A program made the translations under genes and the position numbers. The notes under the pieces are model-generated. The model was not told the origin of the DNA. It ran no database searches and worked only from the letters and a program-made list of their open reading frames with translations. A DNA stretch of 64,000 nucleotides from Planctomycetota bacterium (lineage in GTDB: Bacteria > Planctomycetota > UBA1135 > GCA-002686595). Location: contig JADJLZ010000005.1 in assembly GCA_016709875.1 (NCBI GenBank), forward strand, positions 434,001-498,000, written 5' to 3'. Of this stretch, positions 54,606 through 64,000 are shown piece after piece. Position 1 is the stretch's first letter, and every line of letters starts with the position of its first letter.

Positions 54606-57600
54606 AGAAGACGCGCGAACTGCCGCAGATCCCGGGCTACCGGATCGAAGGCGTCGTCGGACGCGGCGCGACGGGAGTCGTCTACCGCGCGCGACAGAAC
54701 TCGGTCGACCGCGTGGTCGCGCTCAAGGTGCTGCACCCCGAGCTGGTCGGCAGCGCGAGCGCGTTGCGGCGCATGCAGCGCGAGGCACGCCTGACGGCCA
54801 AACTGGCGCACCCCAACATCATCTCGGCCATCGACATGGGCGAGCTCGACGGCCAGCTGTGGTACGCGATGGAGCTCATCGACGGGCTCTCGCTGGCTGA
54901 ACGCATCGCCGAGCGGCCGCTCTCCGAGCGCGAGGCGCTGCGCATCTTCATCCCGCTCTGCGAGGCGCTGCGCCACGCGCACGAGCGCGGCGTCGTGCAC
55001 CGCGACATCAAGCCGGCCAACATCCTGATCGAGCGCGGCGGGCGCGCGCTGCTCGTGGACCTGGGTCTGGCCTACTCCGAGAGCGATCCGGTGTTGACCA
55101 AGAGCGGCGGAACGCTGGGCACGCCGCACTACATCAGCCCCGAGCAGGCGCGCGATCCCGCGAGCGCCGACGTGCAGAGCGACCTGTGGTCCTTCGGCGC
55201 GACGCTCTACCACGCGGTGACGGGCCGCACGCCTTTCCGCGGCGAGAACGTGGCCGAGATCCTCTCCAACGTGCTCTACGCGCGCGTGCCGGATCCGCGC
55301 GAGCAGGCGAGCGCGCTCTCGAGCGGCATCGTGCTCGTGCTGCGCAAGTGCCTCACGCGCGACCGCGAGTCGCGTTACAAGGACCCGGCCGAGCTGCTGG
55401 CGGACCTCGAGCGCCTGCGCGAGCGCCGCGCGCCGCAGATCGCCAGGAGCGGGCTCGATCCGCTCGAGCGCCGCCCGCTCGGCGGGCCACGCCTCGTGGC
55501 GCTGATCGCCGCGGGAGTACTGGTGCTCGTAGGGGGAGCGTGGCTTGGCTGGCGCACGCTCGCCTCGGGCTCGCGCGGCGGTGACGAGGACACGCTGCAC
55601 GATCCCTTCGCCGCGCTCGACCAGGCCTGCGAGGGGCCGGCGACGGGTGTCGGCGCGGCGCTGGCCGAGGTCGAGCGCCGCTCTGCCAGCGAAGAGCTCT
55701 CGCCGCACGCCCGCGCGCACCTTGACTCGATCCGCAACCGCCTCGTACAGCGGCTCGACGGCGAACTCGTCTCGCACAAGGCCGAGGTCGAGGCCGAGGC
55801 CGAGAAGCACCTCGTCGCGCGCGACTTCGAGGGCGCGCTGCGCCTTTCGCAGGCCAACCCGCGCACGGCGCTCGCCGCGCGGATCGGCACGCGCTCGCTG
55901 CCGGAGACGCAGAGCAACGAGCTCGACGCCTGGCGCAAGACGCTCGAGCAGCGCGTGCGCGAGGCGCGCGACGGCGCCGAGCAGACCTTCACGGCCGAGC
56001 TCGACCACTACGGCGACGAGTTGCGCCTGCGCGTGGATGCGCTCGAACAGCAGGGCGACTGGAAGTCCGCGCACGAGCTCACCTCGCGCTCGCCCGAGCA
56101 GCTGCTCGCCGACAGCGGGGTCGACACGCGCGGGATCCAGACGCGCGTGCTCGACCTGCGCAGCAACGCGCTGCGCGAACGCGTGGACGCGCGCCGCAAG
56201 GCGCTGGTCGAGTCCTGGACGCGCACCGACCAGGACCTCGTCAACTGGATCGAGTCGCGCACGCAGGGGCTCTCGCGCGAGCTCGAGGCGCGCCGCACGA
56301 GGGCTGCGTCGCGTGCGCTGCAGAGCGAGTTCGACGAGGAGCTCGAGCGGCGCGGGACCAACCCGGAGAAGATGCCCGTCGGCCTGCCGCACTACGCGCT
56401 CGAGGCGGTCGTCGCGCAGGGCCAGAAGCTCGACGAGCTCGAGCAGGCCAACGCGGAGGAGGATTCGGCGCACCTCTTCGACGAGCTCGAACAGCAGACC
56501 GAGCCCTTCTGGCGCGCGCGCAGCTACGAGGAGGTCGAGCGGCGCTTCGGCCAGGCCGAGGGCCTGCTGCGCGGCAAGCCGGCCGCGCGCGCCGCGTTGC
56601 GCGTGCGCGAGGCGCGTCTCCTGACCGATGTGCTCGACCGCGCGGCCAAGACGCTCGTGCGCTCGAGCAACCAGCGCATGGAGCTCACGACCGGCACCGT
56701 GCCGGAGGTCGGCCTGCTCGAGGTGCCGCCCGATCCGCTGGCGAACGGCTTCAAGCTGCGCCCCGATGGAGCGGTGCCGCGCTCGCTCGTGCTGCGCCGG
56801 CCGCAGAGCGGCGAGAAGTCGCTCGCGACCGAGTCGCTCGCACACCTCGCGGGCCTTGGGCCCGACGACGTCAACGACCCTTCGGACCGGCTGCTGCGCG
56901 CGCTGTTCCTGTTCCACGAGGCCGAGCCCGGCGATCTCACGCTGCTCGAGGGCGTGCGCACGCTGCTCGACCGCGGACCGATGCCTGCCGCCGACACGCA
57001 GCTCGTGGAGGACCTCGGCCGGCGCGTCGCCGAACGGCACGGCCGTACACTCGATCTGGCCGACCGCGAGAAGCGCGAGAAGCTGCTCCAGCGCCTCAAG
57101 TCGCTGCGCTCGATGGTGGACCACGGAGGCGACGCGCGCACCGCGCGCGACATGGCCGACGACCTGCTCAAGGCGGACGTCTGGCGCGAGGACGAGCGCG
57201 CGGAGTTGCGTACGATCCGCGACGAGCAGGCGCAGCGATTGCAGAGCGGGCCGCTCGAGGAGCTCGCGAGCAGCTTCTCGCCCGACGCGCTCGAGGATGC
57301 CGGGAGCGGCCGCGTGCGGCTCTTCTTCGATCTTTCCAAGCAGCACGGCGGGGCGCTCAAGCAGGGCGCGTGGATCCTGAACCAGCGCGGCTGGGCACCG
57401 GCCTTCGCCGCGCGCAGCGACGACGAACTGCTCGAACGCGAGGGGCCCTCGCTGCAGCTCGAGCCGCTGCGCACCGACAAGGACCCGATCGAGATCACGC
57501 TGCAGCTCGAGCAGCCCGCCGACCAGCCGCCGCGCGTGCTGCTCGTCTCGGTCGCGGGCCTGCACGTGGGCTTCCTCGGAGCGACCGACACGAGCAAGGC

Positions 57601-57874
57601 GCGCTGGCTGGCGAGCTCGCGCAGCGCGGCCGAATTGCTGGAGCAACTGCGCCGGGGCGGAGGCCGCCCGTTCCCCGGCTGGCAGGCCGGTTCGAGGCCG
57701 AACCTGCAACTCGTGTGCTCGCGCGCGCCTGGACGCGTGCAAGTCAAGCTCGACGGTAGCATCATCGACCGCATGGACCTGCCCACCTCGCGCCTGGATG
57801 CCCCGCCCGAACTCGTCGTGCGCGCGTGGGAGCCCCTGCGACTGCTCACCTTCTCGATCGTTGCTCGCCGCTGA
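54602..57874 (+). CDS. Large membrane Ser/Thr protein kinase with long extracytoplasmic coiled-coil region
   Basis: The protein has 1,090 residues from GTG 54602, which overlaps the preceding stop (GTGA); ATG 54587 is an alternative 5 codons upstream. The kinase domain (about 14-275) has GRGATGVVYRA, VALKVL, HRDIKPANIL and GTPHYISPEQ; the metal-binding DFG is DLG. A membrane helix (LVALIAAGVLVLVGGAWLGW, near 300) is followed by some 500 residues of charged helical sequence suited to coiled coil, then a domain of about 270 residues at the C-terminus. DLG kinases can still be active, as the Asp is kept. It probably senses envelope state and signals inward. Confidence 0.9.
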   Translation: MKKTRELPQIPGYRIEGVVGRGATGVVYRARQNSVDRVVALKVLHPELVGSASALRRMQREARLTAKLAHPNIISAIDMGELDGQLWYAMELIDGLSLAERIAERPLSEREALRIFIPLCEALRHAHERGVVHRDIKPANILIERGGRALLVDLGLAYSESDPVLTKSGGTLGTPHYISPEQARDPASADVQSDLWSFGATLYHAVTGRTPFRGENVAEILSNVLYARVPDPREQASALSSGIVLVLRKCLTRDRESRYKDPAELLADLERLRERRAPQIARSGLDPLERRPLGGPRLVALIAAGVLVLVGGAWLGWRTLASGSRGGDEDTLHDPFAALDQACEGPATGVGAALAEVERRSASEELSPHARAHLDSIRNRLVQRLDGELVSHKAEVEAEAEKHLVARDFEGALRLSQANPRTALAARIGTRSLPETQSNELDAWRKTLEQRVREARDGAEQTFTAELDHYGDELRLRVDALEQQGDWKSAHELTSRSPEQLLADSGVDTRGIQTRVLDLRSNALRERVDARRKALVESWTRTDQDLVNWIESRTQGLSRELEARRTRAASRALQSEFDEELERRGTNPEKMPVGLPHYALEAVVAQGQKLDELEQANAEEDSAHLFDELEQQTEPFWRARSYEEVERRFGQAEGLLRGKPAARAALRVREARLLTDVLDRAAKTLVRSSNQRMELTTGTVPEVGLLEVPPDPLANGFKLRPDGAVPRSLVLRRPQSGEKSLATESLAHLAGLGPDDVNDPSDRLLRALFLFHEAEPGDLTLLEGVRTLLDRGPMPAADTQLVEDLGRRVAERHGRTLDLADREKREKLLQRLKSLRSMVDHGGDARTARDMADDLLKADVWREDERAELRTIRDEQAQRLQSGPLEELASSFSPDALEDAGSGRVRLFFDLSKQHGGALKQGAWILNQRGWAPAFAARSDDELLEREGPSLQLEPLRTDKDPIEITLQLEQPADQPPRVLLVSVAGLHVGFLGATDTSKARWLASSRSAAELLEQLRRGGGRPFPGWQAGSRPNLQLVCSRAPGRVQVKLDGSIIDRMDLPTSRLDAPPELVVRAWEPLRLLTFSIVARR

Positions 57875-57887
57875 GATCGGCACCCGC

Positions 57888-58760
57888 ATGACCCAACGCG
57901 AGGAACTCACGGTCGACGAACCGGGCCGCCTGCTCGACTTCCTGCGCGCGAGCCTGACGGGCTGGAAGCGCAAGACGCTCGAACAGCGCGTGCGCGAGGG
58001 CTGCGTCGAGGTCAACGGCGCGGTCGTCGTACGTCCGCACCACGTGCTCGGCGCGGGCGACCGCGTCTGCGTCGGCGCTGCGGGAACGGGCGTGCCGCCG
58101 CTTGCCGCGCCCGAAGGCTGCACGATCCTGCACCACGACGAGTGGCTGGTCGCGATCGACAAGCCCGCCGGGCTGCTCTCGGTCCCGCTCGACGGGCGGC
58201 GCGGCCGCAGCGCGCTCGGGCTCGTGCGCGACGCGCTCTCGCGGCCAGGACGGCCCGCGCGACTGTGGCCCGTGCACCGGCTCGATCGCGAGGCCTCGGG
58301 CGTGCTGCTCTTCGCGCGCACGAGCGAGGCGCGTGACGCGCTGCAGGAGTCCTGGACGCAGGCGCACAAGCTGTACCTGGCGCTGGTCGAGGGCCGTCCG
58401 ATTCCGCCGCACGGCGTGATCGAGACGCCGCTGTGGGAGGACGCCGGCCTCAACGTGCACGCCGGCAAGCACGCGGACGCCAAATCCGCGCGCACGCGCT
58501 ACCGCACGCTCGAGAACGTGGGCGAGCGCTCGCTGCTCGAAGTCGAGCTCGACACCGGGCGCCGGCACCAGATCCGCGTGCACCTCGCCTCGATCGGCCA
58601 CCCGATCGTCGGCGATCCGCGCTACGGGACGCGCGCGGGGCGCATGGGCCTGCACGCGCAGCGCCTGCGCGTCGAGCACCCCGGACGCAGCGAGCCGATC
58701 CAGTTCGAGGCGCCGGTGCCCGCGGCGCTGCGGGCCCTGCTCGGGCGCGCTGCGCGCTGA
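57888..58760 (+). CDS. RluA-family pseudouridine synthase
   Basis: The protein has 290 residues from ATG 57888, 13 bases after the kinase stop. An S4 RNA-binding domain (about 15-75) is followed by the RluA catalytic domain: AIDKPAGLLSVP, VHRLDREASGVLLFA (catalytic Asp in RLD), GRRHQIRVHLASIGHPIVGDPRYG. It isomerises uridine in rRNA or tRNA in the cytoplasm; which RluA/C/D site cannot be decided by eye. Confidence 0.93.
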   Translation: MTQREELTVDEPGRLLDFLRASLTGWKRKTLEQRVREGCVEVNGAVVVRPHHVLGAGDRVCVGAAGTGVPPLAAPEGCTILHHDEWLVAIDKPAGLLSVPLDGRRGRSALGLVRDALSRPGRPARLWPVHRLDREASGVLLFARTSEARDALQESWTQAHKLYLALVEGRPIPPHGVIETPLWEDAGLNVHAGKHADAKSARTRYRTLENVGERSLLEVELDTGRRHQIRVHLASIGHPIVGDPRYGTRAGRMGLHAQRLRVEHPGRSEPIQFEAPVPAALRALLGRAAR

Positions 58761-58815
58761 AGGCCGGATTCCACCCTAGGCAGGGCGCGCGCTCGCGAGC
58801 ATCATCGAAGGCCTC

Positions 58816-59628
58816 ATGCGCATCCTCCGCCTGCTCGGCTGCCTGCTGCTCCTCACCGGCGCGGCGCGCGCCAATACGATCGACGTGTCGATCCAGTTCT
58901 TCCAGTTCACCGGCCAGCACCTGACGATCCAGCTCGGCGACACGGTGCGCTGGACGAACCTGGACTCGACCACGCACACCTCGACGGAGGGCACGGACCT
59001 GCTGCTCAACGGGAACGAGGCCTGGCACCACTCCTTCCCGCCCGGATCGGCGTCGTTCAGCGTCACGTTCGACGCCGCTTTCCTGGCCGCGAACCCGCGG
59101 GCCGGCGACCGCTACGACTACTTCTGCCTGCCGCACACCTCGATGCGCGGTTCGATCACCGTCGTCAACGGGCCGGGGACGCCCTTCTGCTTCTGCTCGC
59201 CGATCGGGCCCTGCAGCAACCGCGACTACGGCGCGGGCTGCACCTGGGTCGGCAACGATCGCGGCGCGCGCCTGCTCGGAGCGGGTACGACGAGCGTCGC
59301 GGCGGACGATCTGCTGCTGGTGACGGATCTCTTGCCGACCAACCGCACCTGCCTCGTCTTTCGCGGCATGAGCCAGATCGCGCAGACGCAGATGGGCGAG
59401 GGCTGGCGCTGCGTCGGCTCGCCGCTCCTGCGCTTTGGCGCGCAGGACTCGGGCGCAGGCGGCTCGATCGTGCTCGGGCCTGGCATCGTGGCGACCTCGG
59501 CCGCGAGCCCCACGCCGATCCTTCCGGGACAAACCTGGTACTTCCAGACCTGGTACCGCGACCCGGGCAGCCCCTGCGGCAACACGACCAACATCTCGAA
59601 CGGCTACGAGCTCGGGTTCACGCCCTAG
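58816..59628 (+). CDS. Secreted cupredoxin-like protein with planctomycete C-terminal module
   Basis: The protein has 270 residues. A signal peptide (LGCLLLLTGAARA) comes first. Residues 20-115 form a blue-copper-type domain: QLGDTVRWTNLDSTTHTSTEG (first His ligand) and YFCLPHTSMRGSI (Cys, His, Met in C-x-x-H-x-x-M). It is likely a periplasmic copper electron carrier. The remainder (FCFCSPIGPCSNRDYGAGCTW, then RCVGSPLLRFG, WYFQTWYRDPG) is a relative of the secreted-protein module at 4989. Cupredoxin joined to that module is an uncommon combination. Confidence 0.85.
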   Translation: MRILRLLGCLLLLTGAARANTIDVSIQFFQFTGQHLTIQLGDTVRWTNLDSTTHTSTEGTDLLLNGNEAWHHSFPPGSASFSVTFDAAFLAANPRAGDRYDYFCLPHTSMRGSITVVNGPGTPFCFCSPIGPCSNRDYGAGCTWVGNDRGARLLGAGTTSVAADDLLLVTDLLPTNRTCLVFRGMSQIAQTQMGEGWRCVGSPLLRFGAQDSGAGGSIVLGPGIVATSAASPTPILPGQTWYFQTWYRDPGSPCGNTTNISNGYELGFTP

Positions 59629-59639
59629 CCGCGCGCGGC

Positions 59640-60299
59640 TCAGACGAAGACGGCGACCTCGTCGAGCGGCTTCTTCACGAGTGCCGCCTGCGGCACGACG
59701 CAGTCGGGCGTGGGATAGCCCAGCGGAACGAGCAGATACGGCTTCTCGTGCGCGGGCCGGCCGAGGATCTCGCCCAGGAAGCCCATCGGGCTGGGGGTGT
59801 GCGTGAGCGTCGCGAGGCCGGCGTGCTGCGCGGCGGCGAGCAGCAGCCCGCACGCCAGGCCGACCGACTCGTGGATGTAGTACAGCTGCTCGTCGCGGTC
59901 GCCCTTCACGAGCCGGAAGACGACGATCAGCCAGGGCGCGCGCTCGAGGAACTCCTTGTTCGCGTCCGTGCCCAGCGGCGCCAGCGCCTCGAGCCACTCG
60001 CGCGGCGCGCGCTTGGCGTAGAACTCGCGCTCCTCCTCCTCGGCGGCGAGGCGGATGCGGCGCTTGGTCGCGGGATCCTGCACGCACACGAAGCGCCAGG
60101 GCTGGCGGTTCGCGCCGCTGGGTGCGCTCGCGGCGCTGCGCACGATCCACTCGACCGTCGCGCGCGAGACGGGCTCTTCGCTGAACATGCGCACGCTGCG
60201 GCGCCGGCGCATGACCTCGTGGAAGGCGCGCGCCGATTCCTCGGCCGGCGCAGCGGGCACGTAGCGCTCGGGATAGGGGACGAAGACGGGCTCGCGCAT
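59640..60299 (-). CDS. Nitroreductase-fold flavoprotein, iodotyrosine-deiodinase-like
   Basis: The protein has 219 residues from ATG 60299. It has the FMN-binding pattern RRRRSVRMFSEEPV and SAPSGANRQPWRFVCV, then AAEEEEREFYAKRAPREWLEALAPLGTDANKEFLERAPWLIVVF, a segment characteristic of the iodotyrosine deiodinase (IYD)/BluB-like branch rather than NfsA/B. Substrates may be halogenated aromatics or flavin-linked reduction of others. It is the last gene of a minus-strand trio, 14 bases after the cyclase-fold gene. Confidence 0.88.
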   Translation of the reverse strand: MREPVFVPYPERYVPAAPAEESARAFHEVMRRRRSVRMFSEEPVSRATVEWIVRSAASAPSGANRQPWRFVCVQDPATKRRIRLAAEEEEREFYAKRAPREWLEALAPLGTDANKEFLERAPWLIVVFRLVKGDRDEQLYYIHESVGLACGLLLAAAQHAGLATLTHTPSPMGFLGEILGRPAHEKPYLLVPLGYPTPDCVVPQAALVKKPLDEVAVFV

Positions 60300-60313
60300 G
60301 TGCGGAAGCTCCT

Positions 60314-61471
60314 CTATTTCAGGCCGAAGTGCTGCGCGCGCGAGAGCGCGATCAGCGCGAAGGCGGTACCGTAGGGCTTGTGGTAGCTGTAGAGCGGGTA
60401 GTCCCAGAACGAACCGTCCGGCTCGCGGCAATACTCGACCGCGTCGACCAGGAGCGGCCAGAAGCGCGCCTGCTGCTCGCGGTCGAGCTTCTCGAGCACG
60501 TAGGCCGCGTAGGCGTGGCCGTAGAGGTAGAAGTAGCCCGAGATGTGGTACCAGCTCTCGTGCGGGATCGGCCGGCGCACGCCCGCCTTCTGGTAGTCGC
60601 GGCCGAGTACGAGCAGCTTCTCGAGGCTCTTGGCGTAGGTCTCCTTCGAGATCTTCTCGCCGAAGCCCTCGAGCACGAGCAGGCACGCCGGTGTGCGGCA
60701 GGCCGAGCCGATCGTCTCGTTGATGTCCATGCGCGGGCGGTACTTCAGGTACTCGCCGTAGAGGAAGGAGTCGTCGGGGAGGCGCGAGCGGCGTACGTGG
60801 TCCACCGCGCGATCGACCATCTTCTGCGGCAGCTCGACGTGCACGTCGCGCGCGCGCTGCATGCCGAGCAACATGGTCGCGGTCGTGAAGCTCATCGAGG
60901 TGAACGAGGGCTGGTAGGTCGGTACCGCGTCCAGGCTCAGGTAGCCCCAGCCGCCGTCGAGCGTCTGGTACTGGCCGAGGCGCTCGACGATCTTGGCCGA
61001 GGCGGCGCGCAGCTGCGGGACGCGCGAGGACTCGGGATCGCGCGCGATCTCCTCGCCGAAGCACTGCAGCGCGTAGCCGAAGCTCCAGACGTTGTAGTGC
61101 TCCATCCCGCTCTGGCGCTTGACGTCGAAGTCCGCGAGCAGGAAGTCGAGCGCGCGCGCGATCGCGGCCTTCACGGGTGGCGTCTCTTGTTCGCTGTCGC
61201 GCAGCGCGATCACGCACAGCGCGGTCGTCGCGACGCGGAAGGCCTCTTGCGAGCCGGGGATCGAGGCCAGCACCTCGATCGGCCGCGGGGATTCGTGCGT
61301 GCCCCAGGAGCCGTCCTGGTTCTGGTTCTCGACCAGCCACTGCACCGCGCCGTCGACCGCGACCTTCACGTCGACGTGCTCGGCTCGCGGCCAGGCGCCG
61401 TCCTGCGCGGGCGGCGGCGCGAGCGGCGCAGCCGGAGTCTGGAACAGCGCGAGCAGCAGCGCGAGGATCAT
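60314..61471 (-). CDS. Squalene-cyclase/prenyltransferase alpha-toroid fold protein, exported
   Basis: The protein has 385 residues. ATG 61471 overlaps the upstream stop (ATGA) and gives a short signal-like start (ILALLLALFQTP). Repeated QW-type motifs are present: WLVENQNQDGSWG, LGQYQTLDGGWGYLS, DYPLYSYHKPYGTAF. Tandem helical repeats of this type build the alpha-toroid of squalene cyclases and prenyltransferase beta-subunits. No DxDD cyclase motif is seen, so it is probably not a terpene cyclase but a planctomycete-type exported repeat protein. Function unknown. Confidence 0.8.
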   Translation of the reverse strand: MILALLLALFQTPAAPLAPPPAQDGAWPRAEHVDVKVAVDGAVQWLVENQNQDGSWGTHESPRPIEVLASIPGSQEAFRVATTALCVIALRDSEQETPPVKAAIARALDFLLADFDVKRQSGMEHYNVWSFGYALQCFGEEIARDPESSRVPQLRAASAKIVERLGQYQTLDGGWGYLSLDAVPTYQPSFTSMSFTTATMLLGMQRARDVHVELPQKMVDRAVDHVRRSRLPDDSFLYGEYLKYRPRMDINETIGSACRTPACLLVLEGFGEKISKETYAKSLEKLLVLGRDYQKAGVRRPIPHESWYHISGYFYLYGHAYAAYVLEKLDREQQARFWPLLVDAVEYCREPDGSFWDYPLYSYHKPYGTAFALIALSRAQHFGLK

Positions 61472-62667
61472 GGATGCACCGTGGCGTGCGAGCCGTAGAG
61501 CGCACCCGTGAGCGGTGCCTCGAGCGTGACGCTCGCCTCGCACTGCCCGTTCGCGCGCGCGTAGGGGTCGACGTGCAGGCTGCCGCGCGCCTGCGAACCT
61601 GCGCTGACCACGAGCTTCGCTCCTTCGGCGAGTTGCGCGAGCTCCGCCTCGGCCAGGTCGAGCGCGAGTACCGAGGGCGCCGGGTCGGCGACCAGGAACA
61701 GGTCCTGGCGGAAGGCGAGCATGCTCCCGCGCTCGTAGCGCGGCGGCGTGCGCCCGGGGCGGTAGTCCTTGGCCGAGCCGTGCAGCAGGACGCCCGCGCG
61801 CGGCGCGCGCAGCGCGAGCATCTCGCGGTCGCGGCGCAACTTCGCGAGCTTCTCCTGCTGGTCGCGCAGTGCTTCGGCCGAACGCCGCTGCGCGTCGGCG
61901 CGCGCGCGCGCGTCGATCGCCTGCTGCTGCACCAGGCGCTCGAGCGCCTCGGCCTGCGTACGCGCCTGCTCCTCCTTCTGCTCGGTCTGCAGCGCGAGTT
62001 CGAGCGCTTCGCGGTAGCTACTGCGGTCGCGCGAGAGCTGGGTCGAGGTCTTCGTCAGCTCGAGCGAGCGGCGCGAGCGCTTGAGCACGATGTCCTCGGT
62101 CGCGTCGACGAGCGCGTCGGCCTTGTACATCTTCTCGAGCTGGTCGAGCTCGTCGGTCTCGTCTTCGACGCGCGCCTGTTCCTGGCGCTTCTGGATCTCG
62201 TCGCCGCGCTTCTGAAATGCGAGTTCGGAGCGCTGCCAGCCTTCGAGTGAGCGCCGCGTGCGCTCGAGGGCCGCCCGCGCGAGGTCCAAGGCCGAGCGCG
62301 CGGCGCTCTCGTCGATTCGGTCGTGCTCCAGCACGCCCTGATGGCGCACGCTGGCCGACTGCGCCTCGAGCTCGGCCTTGTGGAGCTCCTCGTCGATCGC
62401 GCGCGTGTCGAGCGTCGCGATCACATCGCCCTGCGCGACCGCCGTGCCCGCGGGCTTCGCGTCGAGCACGAGCAGTGCGCCCGAGTATTGCTCGGGCCAG
62501 ATCGAGAGCGCGGCGGCGCCGCTGGGGACGAAGGTGCCGGTCTTCTCCAGGCGGCCGGCGGGGGCGGCTGTGGCGCTGCCGGTGGCCACGGGCGCGTGGC
62601 CGCTCGTCGCGCAGGCGCCGGAGAGGAGTGCGAGGCAGGCAAGGAGCGCGAGTGTGCTGAGCTTCAT
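61468..62667 (-). CDS. HlyD-like adaptor lipoprotein with long coiled coil
   Basis: The protein has 399 residues from ATG 62667. LALLSGACATS is the lipobox. A biotinyl-lipoyl-like half (AGTAVAQGDVIATLDTRAI) is followed by about 190 residues of heptad-rich coiled coil (about 75-265) and then the second lipoyl half (LRAPRAGVLLHGSAKDYRPG) and a barrel domain. That is the layout of membrane-fusion (periplasmic adaptor) proteins. No ABC or RND pump is encoded beside it. Instead it is coupled to the cyclase-fold and nitroreductase genes, so its partner is elsewhere or it has an independent role. Confidence 0.85.
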   Translation of the reverse strand: MKLSTLALLACLALLSGACATSGHAPVATGSATAAPAGRLEKTGTFVPSGAAALSIWPEQYSGALLVLDAKPAGTAVAQGDVIATLDTRAIDEELHKAELEAQSASVRHQGVLEHDRIDESAARSALDLARAALERTRRSLEGWQRSELAFQKRGDEIQKRQEQARVEDETDELDQLEKMYKADALVDATEDIVLKRSRRSLELTKTSTQLSRDRSSYREALELALQTEQKEEQARTQAEALERLVQQQAIDARARADAQRRSAEALRDQQEKLAKLRRDREMLALRAPRAGVLLHGSAKDYRPGRTPPRYERGSMLAFRQDLFLVADPAPSVLALDLAEAELAQLAEGAKLVVSAGSQARGSLHVDPYARANGQCEASVTLEAPLTGALYGSHATVHP

Positions 62668-62676
62668 CGTGGCAGC

Positions 62677-62682
62677 AGGGTA
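62677..62682 (-). promoter_or_regulatory. -10-like box TACCCT (minus strand)
   Basis: On the minus strand TACCCT ends 9 bases before the ATG of the HlyD-like gene, another short-leader case. Confidence 0.35.
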
Positions 62683-62718
62683 GCAATGGGCGCGCACACT
62701 CGCTTGAATCTGGCGGTC

Positions 62719-64000
<1,282 letters not shown>

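Noticed and set aside
59640..61505. One 621-residue minus-strand protein containing the nitroreductase.
   Set aside because: The first 400 residues are a shadow of the cyclase-fold gene in another frame; the nitroreductase starts at 60299.

Overview
The window is very GC-rich and densely coded, with strong G/C bias at third codon positions. It most likely comes from a Planctomycetota-like bacterium. Evidence: secreted proteins with a Cys/Gly-rich C-terminal module (FCFGDGG..CPCSNSG..GCQNS, then ..RCVGG..YRDP..), ECF sigma factors next to Hanks-type kinases, and many lipoproteins and anchored proteins with carboxypeptidase-regulatory-like folds. LpxL-like, HldE, Kdo-kinase-like and heptosyltransferase genes show that the cell makes a heptose-containing lipopolysaccharide. 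No rRNA, tRNA, CRISPR array or phage was seen, and the exact lineage is an inference.

Layout: 1-3785 holds envelope genes (LpxL tail, SGNH hydrolase, deoxyhypusine-synthase-like protein, hldE). 3848-4820 is a two-gene module with an AbiEii-type nucleotidyltransferase. 4989-11158 carries a secreted protein, an anchored beta-sandwich protein, a DUF486 protein and an ECF sigma/beta-sandwich fusion split by a frameshift. 11160-13392 is a RAYT transposase island with heptamer repeat arrays, bounded by two copies of a glycosyltransferase 3' end. 13393-24431 has a glycosyltransferase, two S9 peptidases, an RlmA-like methyltransferase, a CheA-like kinase with a broken response regulator, and a frameshifted C25-like lipoprotein. 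24444-36767 has an M16 peptidase, a divergent ATP-grasp gene, a four-gene operon ending in an alpha-L-fucosidase, a TIM-barrel isomerase and a NatAB-type exporter. 36775-45343 has a secreted protein, an operon with two glutamate-dehydrogenase paralogues, and an operon of LPS kinase, heptosyltransferase, enoyl-CoA hydratase and a DCC-family membrane protein. 45355-46947 is a small TetR-controlled operon. 47538-58760 is a signalling block (FHA-GAF-sigma54 activator, ECF sigma, two large Ser/Thr kinases, a peptidase-like protein, RluA). 58816-64000 has a cupredoxin, a minus-strand trio (HlyD-like lipoprotein, cyclase-fold protein, nitroreductase) and a RecQ helicase cut by the window edge.

Many genes overlap by 4 bases (ATGA, GTGA, once CTGA), so operons are tightly coupled. 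Several first genes have a TANNNT box only 6-11 bases before the start codon, suggesting leaderless or very short-leader transcripts. Four genes carry frameshifts, three of them in G or CG runs. That pattern could be assembly indels as easily as gene decay, and each should be confirmed before being treated as biology.
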